A stretch of 12,931 nucleotides of DNA from positions 1 to 12,931 of the forward strand of contig JAPEVF010001177.1 of NCBI GenBank assembly GCA_029747585.1, read 5' to 3'. The notes beneath the pieces are model-generated. The model was not told the origin of the DNA. It saw nothing but the letters and a program-made list of their open reading frames with translations, and searched no databases. The DNA is from Pleurotus djamor (taxonomy: Eukaryota; Basidiomycota; Agaricomycetes; Agaricales; Pleurotaceae). The stretch's first letter is position 1. The number at the start of each line of letters is the position of its first letter. Positions 1 to 7,257 of this stretch are shown one piece after another. The translations under genes were made by a program, and so were the position numbers.

Positions 1-358
1 GCAACGAGAGCATATTCGCGCGTTGCACTGGAGTAGGACGTTCTGGATAATAAGCCGCGGTCGTATGTAGAAACGTCCATGTTGCTCGTCCAAGCTGTTC
101 CACATCGGGTGGGCAGTCGGTGGGTCGGGAAGAAGCGGTTTGTTCATTCGCAGAATGGGTCGCCGCAACGCCAGCTGCAGCCGCGACTGCCCCCGCCGCG
201 GCTGAAGACGCTTTGGCCTTGGATTCCGGCTTCGCTGCGAGTTGTTTCCACTGGCGAAATGCCGCGTTACTTGAGCATATTTTGCAAGGCTTACCGTCGG
301 GACCCATGACCATGCCTGGTGGTAGTTTTGGGGGGCTCGGAGTCGATTCGGTCGTCAT
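1..358 (-). CDS. ERV1: ERV1-type FAD-linked sulfhydryl oxidase, 5' part (runs off window)
   Basis: The start codon at 358 opens an uninterrupted frame of 119 codons to the window edge. The product begins [15 protein letters not shown] and continues with [10 protein letters not shown], the amino-terminal CxxC (residues 25-28) that acts as the shuttle disulfide of Erv1/ALR enzymes. An alanine-rich, low-complexity linker follows (about residues 40-75), then [20 protein letters not shown], the conserved entry into the FAD-binding helical core. The catalytic CxxC lies beyond the window. Known role of the family: in the mitochondrial intermembrane space it reoxidises Mia40 and passes electrons to cytochrome c or oxygen. 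The frame stays open upstream to another ATG at 505, but that lies only 24 bp from the start of the divergent gene, so 358 is preferred. Identification is firm; the exact start is less so. Confidence 0.92.
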   Translation of the reverse strand, partial: MTTESTPSPPKLPPGMVMGPDGKPCKICSSNAAFRQWKQLAAKPESKAKASSAAAGAVAAAAGVAATHSANEQTASSRPTDCPPDVEQLGRATWTFLHTTAAYYPERPTPVQRANMLSL

Positions 359-528
359 CGTATGCAAATCGTAGGCGTATGAGTAATCTTCGATTGGGGG
401 GTCGCGACACGAGCGAGCGTCTAAATTTAGGTTCCGCAGAACGCCCGTAACGTGTAAACCGTCATTGGCATCGACGACGAACACCACCTCTTGCTCACGA
501 ACCATCACGTCGCCAAGCCTCCATCACC
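359..528. promoter_or_regulatory. Divergent promoter between ERV1 and RET3
   Basis: About 170 bp separate the preferred ERV1 start (358, minus) from the RET3 start (529, plus), so both promoters must share this segment. No clear TATA box is visible in either direction. The minus strand of this interval is also open in the ERV1 frame from an ATG at 505, which could be an alternative longer start or simply an untranslated leader. Confidence 0.5.
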
Positions 529-1286
529 ATGTCTGGCGTGAGTGCTATACTGGCCTACACGCCATCACGACTCTGAATCCAAATAGATGAACCTCTCATT
601 ATACAGCATATCAGGCTTCATTGTCCTGGACACCGAAGGCCATCGCGTCCTCGCAAAATACTACCGACCCAAGGGTCATCCTAATGGTGAACCAAAAGGT
701 TTGGCCACGCTGAAGGAGCAGAAAGCATTTGAAAAGGGTCTATGGCAGAAAACTAAGAAGCCTGGAGGTTCGTACCGCATATATGCAGTCTCGGGCTCGG
801 GGTTCTCGATGTTGACGTGTTTATCTGCCCCTCTTGCGTGTTATTTAGGTGATCTGATCCTGTATGACGGGCACTTGGCTGTCTATCGGCATTCACTGGA
901 CCTGATACTCTACCTCATTGCTGGGCCGCAAGAGAACGAACTCATGATATCATCGGCCCTCACAGCGCTCACGGATGCCCTACAAATGCTCCTGCGCAAT
1001 CAGCTTGAGAAGCGAGGGGTGTTGGAGAACCTCGACCTGGTGCTGCTTTGTCTTGATGAGACGATTGATGATGGGTAAGCCGCATCCACATCCAAACCAG
1101 CGTTATGATATGATAACCATCCTTGCTTCTTCTAGCATAATCATAGATACCGACGCCCCCGCTATCGCCTCTCGTGTAAGCCGCCCAAGACCAGACACCA
1201 CCGAGATTGTTATCAATGAACAAACCATCATGAACGCCTACCAAACGGTCAAAGAGAAGATGCAGCAAAGGATAGGACAGCTGTAA
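529..1286 (+). CDS. RET3: Coatomer (COPI) subunit zeta, four exons
   Basis: Exons are 529-537, 587-767, 849-1074 and 1136-1286, giving 188 residues, the usual size for this subunit. The product starts MSG then MNLSLYSISGFIVLDTEG, the longin-fold opening of COPI zeta, and continues with AKYY, KEQKAFEKGLW, LILYDGHLAVYRHSLDLILY, PQENELM, LEKRGVLENLDLV and a tail ending VKEKMQQRIGQL. Known role: part of the F-subcomplex of coatomer on Golgi-to-ER vesicles. The start at 529 sits in a strong context (CACCATGTCT). Intron 1 (538-586, GTGAGT...ATAG) separates a nine-base first exon from an in-frame ATG at 587. Intron 2 (768-848) is 81 nt, divisible by three and stop-free, so naive reading would retain it; removing it joins PGG to DLILYDG as expected. 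Intron 3 (1075-1135, GTAAGC...TCTAG) is required to restore the conserved carboxy terminus. Confidence 0.95.
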
Positions 1287-2110
1287 AATATACGTTGTTT
1301 GGTCAGGTATATGCCAGTGTATTTGAGGACTATTGGTTTTGATCGTAAATGTGCTTGGGTCAGGATAGGATGTGCTCGTAAGTGTACCTCTCGTAAGCAT
1401 ATCCGAAATTTCGTTCCGTCCTTGCATCGTGTCTCACTAGCTCGAATTTTATGCGGCCCCGCCCTTTCATACAGGCTCGCTATTGACCCACAGTACCGTC
1501 GCGTGTCGCCTTGACCACGCACATCCTTTATTTCACTCCGTCCACGTTCCAATGCACGTTGTTGTTCCTAAACACCTCGAGTATTCCATTCCCTTTCCGG
1601 TTCCTCAACGTGCTGTGTGATTGGTTCATTCTTAGGGCACCATTACCCGGCTCCGATGATGCTGTCTTGTGTGGCCCATCACATCTAGCTTGTCTCCGGT
1701 TCAGGTGGGAACGGGTCCCAAAAATACCGCGATCCTCGAGTTCGGAAGCTTCATCTCGCCGAAAGCATATCCATTAAGGAGAAAATGTTGCAAAAGTGTG
1801 ACACTGAGGAAGACATACATTACATCGGTTCGTGTCTACGAACCCTGGGGCTGGTACAAATGGTTACAGAATAAGTATATTACACTGAAATCCACGAGAG
1901 GAACGTGAAATGCCGTGAACAATGAGGATGGATTGGAAGGCCGTTTAGCGACGCGTAGAAGCGAAGGCGATTGAAACATGCGGGGTTGATGGATGGGTAG
2001 ACTGTTGGAGTCGTTAGCGGGGGTAATGGTGTTGACGGGGAATGATAGTAATCACATCAAACAAGATAGTGTGGTCGTGGCAGGTCATGGCGATGAATGA
2101 TTGGGAATCA
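1287..2110. other. Intergenic interval between convergent genes
   Basis: This holds the 3' ends of RET3 and of the small membrane-protein gene that converges on it. Two plus-strand frames are open for 60-80 codons between about 1669 and 1908 but lack an ATG in good context or any recognisable motif. No tRNA-like B box was found. The only distinct structure is the hairpin at 1827-1844. Confidence 0.5.
1827..1844. repeat. Perfect 7-bp inverted repeat (hairpin)
   Basis: GGTTCGT and ACGAACC are separated by a four-base loop (GTCT). It lies in non-coding DNA between convergent genes. It may form a stem-loop in a 3' untranslated region, but no tRNA fold surrounds it. Confidence 0.5.
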
Positions 2111-2348
2111 TCAATGTAGAGAGCTGAAGCCGTGAGGTTAGGCTCGCCGAAGAAGAACGGAAACGGGCTAGTACGCACCCGACATTCTTGCCCTTCACCA
2201 CATCTGTGAAGCGGTAAACCGCCAGTGTGCCAGCGACGGCTAGTGTTATTGCTCCTACTGCAGCACACAAGACACCTTTCGTCTCCAGCTTTGAACCCTC
2301 CGAATCTGAGTAGTCTGGGTGTTCGTAGATTGAGATGACGGCTCGCAT
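2111..2348 (-). CDS. Small single-pass membrane protein, unknown function
   Basis: The ATG at 2348 has a good context (CACGCCATGCG) and a CT-rich leader. The product opens MRAVISIYEHPDYSDSEGS and then has one hydrophobic stretch, about residues 25-47 (GVLCAAVGAITLAVAGTLAV), followed by YRFTDVVKGKN. A convincing 55-nt intron (2178-2124: GTGCGT donor, CTAAC branch, TTCAG acceptor) joins to a short last exon coding GSLH and a TGA at 2113-2111, giving about 60 residues. If the intron were retained the protein would be 87 residues. A TATA-like box lies about 110 bp upstream. The family is not recognised; the shape suggests a small anchored membrane protein with a polar amino terminus. The frame remains open upstream of the ATG without another ATG. 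Confidence 0.55.
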
Positions 2349-2456
2349 GGCGTGAAGGAAGTAGGTGTTGAACGCGACGATGTAAGTGGTGGGTAGCGAA
2401 GTCGCAGGAGGAGGGAGGTTGCAAAGGTGCGATTCAGGATAAATCGGATCCCCTGG

Positions 2457-2464
2457 TATTTAAA
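2457..2464 (-). promoter_or_regulatory. TATA-like box (TTTAAATA) of the small membrane-protein gene
   Basis: On the minus strand TTTAAATA lies 109 bp upstream of the ATG at 2348, a plausible distance for a fungal TATA element with a short CT-rich leader. A second, stronger candidate lies further upstream at 2801-2807. Confidence 0.4.
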
Positions 2465-2800
2465 GCTGGGCCGTCAATGATGTATTGTGATGGGCTTTTG
2501 GCTCCGATCCTCCGAGACAAGCGAGGAAGTTGAGACAAAAGGGAAGGAGCGGGTTTGTGATCAACAATAGTTATCACTTCGCCAATCTGAGTCTCTCTGT
2601 GCAGCAAGTCGCCAAACGCTAAACGGTAAGGTGGACTTGAAATTGGACCACTATTGATTCCGCTGGTCTTGAGGTCCTCTAGTTGGAGGATCCGACCGAG
2701 TTTGAAGGCGAGAATGCCTGCCCGTGAACGGCGGGGAGGTAGAGGAAGAGGGAGAAGGACAGAAAAGGGCAGTGTTCAAGTGGTTTGGGCTCCGAGTCCT

Positions 2801-2807
2801 CTTTATA
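2801..2807 (-). promoter_or_regulatory. TATA box candidate (TATAAAG) at the head of an ATG-free stretch
   Basis: The minus strand reads TACTATAAAG here, followed by a pyrimidine-rich run at about 2770-2735. The next minus-strand ATG downstream is the one at 2348, so a transcript started near 2775 would carry a leader of about 430 nt without any upstream ATG. Confidence 0.35.
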
Positions 2808-2815
2808 GTACCCAG

Positions 2816-3474
2816 CATGTCTTCTCCCACTGATCTCATATGGCACTGAATGGCAGGAGACCAGCTGATGACAGTTGCAAACAGCGCTATCTCCGTTTTC
2901 CATACAAAGCACTGGGCTGCCTCAAGCACAGGAGCCAAGAACAAAGTTACCGCAAAGAGTCGGCTCGCAAGTAGGTGTTTCGGAAGAATCAGAAATCCAG
3001 CAGAAAAATGGTGGTGGGTGTACCCGTGCTAGACCGCAACGACATCAAACATGAGGTTAGCATGGAGGCCGTTGACGTGAGCGTTCTGGTGAGGGAGAGA
3101 AGGGGAAATGAATATGAACAAGGGGTAAGTTCCTCCTCATGTTATTTTGAATCACCGATTGTATCGTAGAAGGTCGGATAGCCCGCCCACCGCGCCAGGG
3201 CTCAATCTAATACGAATACGGGTAAAATGGGTTGGAACAACGGTCATTATGTCGGTGGAGTGGAGGGGAGTTGAAATTTGAAACGTCGAGGCCGTCGACG
3301 AGCGTAACGTTGAACGCTGAAGCGATGAAGTTGGGGCGGACGTGACGGATATTATTAGCACTCTCGAGAATCAAGCACAGCGACGTTGCTGTTACAATAA
3401 ATCGATACAAATGCTACTTATAAGTACGCAACAAGTCCGATAAGTCTAAAGCAAGAAAGAAAGCTAATGCATCA
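2816..3474. other. Interval without a confident gene
   Basis: This contains the 3' flank of the F-BAR gene and possibly promoter DNA of the gene at 2348. Several minus-strand frames are open but start without ATG, one with a hydrophobic stretch (LFAVTLFLAPVLEAAQCF, about 2955-2900). A minus-strand ATG at 3247 follows a CT-rich leader and could open a small spliced gene. On the plus strand an ATG at 3008 in good context is followed by a GTAAGT donor at 3125, but splicing reaches a stop within three codons. None could be tied to a family. Confidence 0.35.
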
Positions 3475-6400
3475 TCAGAACAAACGGACAAAATTACTCG
3501 GGAAGATATGTTGTCCCCTCCTCCTCCTGGTCTCATCCAGTAACTCCCCACTCCACCAACCGTCTTCAGGCGTAGCCGTAACAGCAATGATATCCCCAGC
3601 TTGGAAATCAAACTCTTCATCAATGGTGGCCGAGTAGTCGTACAGCGTTTGCACTAGAAAAACAAGTGTGAGTTCATATCGAAACGGCGGTAAGATTCTG
3701 CACTTCGCTCACCATAGAATAGGATAGGTTTCCCATCCTCCGTGGTTTGACCAGTCACCTGTCCTGGACCAGGAGGGGCAGCTGGTTGAGGCGGAGCCAT
3801 CGCGGGGCTCGGCTCGCGATAAGGTTGTTGTTGCTGAGGTTGTCTCAATCCTTGCTGCTGTTGCTGCTGCTGTTGAGGAACACCATTGACCGGAGCATTG
3901 TAATAACCTCCCCCAGCGCCAGCGCCAAGAGACATATTCCGACCGATGCTTCCCATACTACCACTACCGTACCCACCTCCCATAGGTTGTTGGTACTGTT
4001 GCATGGGTTGTTGATACGGCGCAGGTGTGTACGTTGGTTGCGGAGGGATATGTTGCAAGCTCCCGTAGGACGGCTGCTGCTGCTGTGCGGGTTGTTGGTA
4101 CGTTAGTGGAGGAGGTGGAGGTACGTATTGTTGAGGCTGAGGTCCAGGGGCGCCATATTGAGGCTGCTGGTTGGGCGGAGGCGGTGGGACCATGCCAGTA
4201 TGGGTCGGCGCCATGTAGCTCGTCCGACGTGGTTGGGCGTTGTAGCCCGTCGGTTGTTGATGAAGTGGTTGTTGTTGCTGAGGCGGCGGCTGTTGCTGTT
4301 GTTGCTGCTGTTGCATCGAAGGTTGACGGGGTTGCTGATATCTGTTAGCCATTTCATCATGAAGCACCCTTCCACTCGGATCGAGAGCAATTCCAACGTT
4401 GTTCGGGCTCACGGCACGATGATTCTGAGGCATAGGATGTCCCATACCGAGATTTTGGTTAGGAGGGGCATATCCTCCGCGACTAGGACTCGGTGTGGGA
4501 CTAGGACCTTGCATCATCGGCTGTGGACTAGGACTACGAGATCCATGGGCACCAATTCCAGCATGTCCGACTTGGCTGGGAGGACGAGTAAGGCTCTGCC
4601 CTTGGGTAGACGCAGGATGATTCGGTTGAGTTGCCCCGAATTGGCTAGGCGACGGTCCGATATAGCTGCCACGACGGCTTACGCTCTTTCGTTCGCCAGG
4701 GAGAGATTGTTCGTAATCGGCGACTACGGCATCCACATGGTCGGAGCCAGGACGTTGTCCGCTATGCTGGGGCTTCATGAACTCGGCAGTTGGCGGCTTG
4801 GGCGACGGGGCACGAGAAACTGACGCCGGCNGGGTACGACCCGACGACAGACTCAGCTGACATGCGGTAATCGCGAATCTGCTGTGGCTGATGGCTGATC
4901 NGAGCTGTTAGCAGGGGACNGGTGTTTGCATCTGCCTCAATGTTCCAGGAGCGGATAAAGATAAAGATGACGAAGGGCCAGCCATTGTCGTGGGCTTTTG
5001 AGGCGAAGACTGAGAAGCGACTACGGACTTTCTGCGAACACTACCTGATGTCGAGACAGCTCGTTGTAATTCTTTCATCTGTTTTGCCAGGGGATCCTCA
5101 GTATCGCCAGGAGTAGCTAGGCTTTGCCGTGAGGGGCCAGCCGTATCGCTTCTCTTGGGAGACATTCCGCTTGCTTGTTGTGGGTCTCGGGATAGGTCAA
5201 CCCTATAGGCATTATCACCCACTTTGATGAAAGTTTCAGCTCGGGGATCAATAGGATCGGCAAGAGGATCATGGGGAATACGAGAAGGTTCTCCCTGCCT
5301 AGGAGCCTGAGCAGATACAGAAGTCGGCCGTCTCGACAAGCTGGACTGGGCTGAGGTTTGTTGCTGAGACTGACTTTGGGACTGAAGTTGCGATTGTTGC
5401 GGCTGCTGCTGAGGAGGGGGATGTGGGGAGACGGAGGAGGGGCGACTTTGAGCATTGCGGTAAGCGTGTGTTCCATTCGTTTCGGAAGAACCACCTTCGC
5501 GGGTATGGGTGCCGTTCACGGAGGAGCGAGCCTGGTTCCCGGCTTGCGAGATAGACTGACTTCTACCTCTGCTTTGGGTTGGCTGCCTAGTTAACGGTTG
5601 TTCCTCCGGCTGGACATCCTTCCAATTACCTCCCGCACCGACGCCAGCTGTATTTTGGATGGGTTCTTCATCCTCAACAGGTGGCGGAGCTGTTTTAGCA
5701 GGCCGGTTGGTGTTCCTAGTGTATCGAGCCGGATGGGTGGTAGGACGAGTGGCAGCAGATGGTACAGCATCAGGAGCTGCATAATTGATAAATGGCGGTG
5801 GATCTGGAATTTGAGGGCCTGTCCCATAGTCGCGAACGAAATTCTCCATTTCCTTCTCTGGATCCATTTGCTCCAAAGCTACGCGTACTTTCTCACAAGA
5901 CTATACCGGGTTTAGTTCAAACAATGATCAGAGCTAGACTGATTGGACTGACCTCGTCATCAGAGACACAGACACTTGAAATTGCGTTGGCATAAGCCCA
6001 CATATTGTCCTTCATGAACTCCATACGATCCTCCTCCAGGTCTTGACACAAGTCACAAAACACTTTCCAGTCTTGCTCCCATTTATGTGTGGTATCAGCG
6101 AGGGCCTTCGCGAAGTTGGCGAAATCGCGTTCATTGGACTGAACGGTCTGCTGAGAGCGTTCTAGCTTCAAGCGGATCTTGTCTAAGTCCTTGCCTTGCA
6201 TCAACGTCGACTGGGCGGTATACGAGTTGATTCTAATGCAATCGGCCTCGTATTTCTCGCGAGCTTTGTTGACATACGATTCTTGAGTCTGCTTGGCTTT
6301 GAACGCTTTCTCCACAGATCCCTGATAGACCTTTTTGTGGTGAACTTGTTTGTTCAAGAACGTTGCAGATTGACCTTCGAGTTCCCGTATTTGGTTGGCA

Positions 6401-7010
6401 AGGTTGAGGTGCGACGTAGCCTGCTTATCTGTTTCTAACCGCAGAGTGTCAAACGAATTCCGAAGCTCTCTAGTGAACCAAGAATCAGATACAAGGGTGT
6501 CGCTACAAAGGAGCTGCCCGTCGCGTATGCAATCAATGACACCGCCGGCAGAAAGCAGAGGCAGGCATAGGTGACCAGCTCTGGTCAGACGCTAGACCTC
6601 ATCCAAGATATTGATAACGCCAGGCTCATCTCATCTCATTTCGCGACAACGGGGCTCGGAGAAACGAAGGTAGAGCATGGTGCTTACCCTATTTCATCTC
6701 GGCCCAGCGTAACCTTGGATAGCTTCGCCAGTCGTTTGGCATAATCTTCCTCAATGATTGCTCTGTCGAGATATGTAGGCTCCGTGACCAATGCATCTAG
6801 AAACTCTAAGACATACCTTTCTTTCCAATAATTTCTAAGCTCATCCATTGAACGCTGTGCCCCCCGCATACGCGCAAACAAAACATCAACACCCCCATCT
6901 GCAAGTCCCCAGAAAGCATTACAGAAATCCGACGATTTGTGTTGGAGAGGTGAGCTTGTGCGCGCATAACGTGAAAGTGAAGTCGTTGAAGGCTGCCTTC
7001 TGGCCGCCAT
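3475..7010 (-). CDS. IMP2: F-BAR and SH3 domain cytokinesis protein (Cdc15/Imp2/Hof1 family)
   Basis: Exons are 7010-6817, 6762-6688, 6469-5953, 5900-3713 and 3653-3475. Phases agree throughout if the three Ns (4920, 4901, 4831) are treated as surplus, giving about 1049 residues. Residues 29 to about 285 form an F-BAR domain (FCNAFWGLADGGVDVLFARM, EEDYAKRLAKL, LGRDEIGELRNSFDTLRLET, HLNLANQI). A long disordered Ser/Pro/Gln-rich middle contains FIKVGDNAYRVDLSRDPQQ and SRAPSPKPPTAEFM plus two polyglutamine runs. The last 59 residues are an SH3 domain (TLYDYSA, EDGWWSGELLDE, IFPSNFVRLF). Known role of the family: membrane-curving scaffold at the contractile ring and septum, recruiting actin regulators through SH3. 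Most introns are 52-59 nt but intron 2 (6687-6470) is 218 nt. Intron 1 (54 nt) is in frame and stop-free. Which of the paralogous family names applies cannot be decided here. Confidence 0.93.
3852..3875 (-). repeat. Polyglutamine-coding CAG/CAA run (8 codons)
   Basis: Eight consecutive Gln codons of the F-BAR gene, mixed CAG and CAA, lie in its disordered linker. The mixed codons limit slippage. A further four-Gln run lies close by, after LRQP. Confidence 0.85.
4290..4313 (-). repeat. Polyglutamine-coding CAG/CAA run (8 codons)
   Basis: Eight Gln codons follow PSM in the F-BAR gene and precede PPP and a four-Gln run. The surrounding 350 residues are dominated by Gln and Pro, so the linker is probably disordered and prone to length change. 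Confidence 0.85.
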
Positions 7011-7257
7011 TGTAGATGGGTTTCAGCCAAAAAGAGGGAAAGTTAAGTGAGCTAGTGGTTGAGACCGAACAGGCCTTTTGTGTGCGTTTCAGGCAAGTTC
7101 AAGTATCGCGACGCATCACGTGAGCAGCAATGCACGTGCCGCACTGCCCCTTTTGCTTGGCGCTTAGGATCAGCGCCAAGCCCCTTCTCCTCCCCGTACC
7201 CCACTTCCTTGACCCCCCCCCTCCAATTCTCCCATCCTGGCGCCACTGTAACATTTC
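7011..7257. promoter_or_regulatory. Shared divergent promoter of the F-BAR gene and the 7TM gene
   Basis: Only 247 bp separate the two start codons. The segment holds a TCGCGA palindrome near 7106, two perfect CACGTG E-boxes (7117-7122 and 7133-7138, 16 bp apart), a perfect 10-bp inverted repeat (7155-7181), a run of C residues near 7213 and a CCAAT motif at 7223-7227, about 31 bp before the 7TM start. The first E-box reads ATCACGTGA, the form bound by SREBP- and Cbf1-type bHLH factors in other fungi. No TATA box was seen. Confidence 0.6.
7155..7181. repeat. Perfect 10-bp inverted repeat with 7-base spacer
   Basis: GCTTGGCGCT (7155-7164) is mirrored by AGCGCCAAGC (7172-7181) around TAGGATC. 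Each arm contains TTGGCGC, which fits the E2F/DP half-site consensus TTSSCGC. It is centred in the shared promoter, so it could be a dimeric factor site. Confidence 0.7.

Noticed and set aside
1669..1920. Two overlapping plus-strand frames open for 60-80 codons after RET3
   Set aside because: Two competing frames, no good start and no recognisable motif; length is within chance expectation.
2651..2944. Open minus-strand frame with a hydrophobic stretch
   Set aside because: It begins without an ATG, has no family resemblance and contains the TATA-like element and pyrimidine run expected of promoter DNA.
3008..3169. Plus-strand ATG in good context with a GTAAGT donor at 3125
   Set aside because: The phase-correct splice to the acceptor at 3169 runs into a stop after three codons, and no motif was recognised.
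4128..4823. Long plus-strand open frame opposite the F-BAR gene
   Set aside because: It is a Leu/Arg-rich shadow of the Gln/Pro-rich linker on the other strand, a composition artefact of CAG/CAA repeats.
6470..6687. Box C/D snoRNA inside the long F-BAR gene intron
   Set aside because: There is no exact C box and no terminal stem near the CTGA motifs, so it is noted only as a question.
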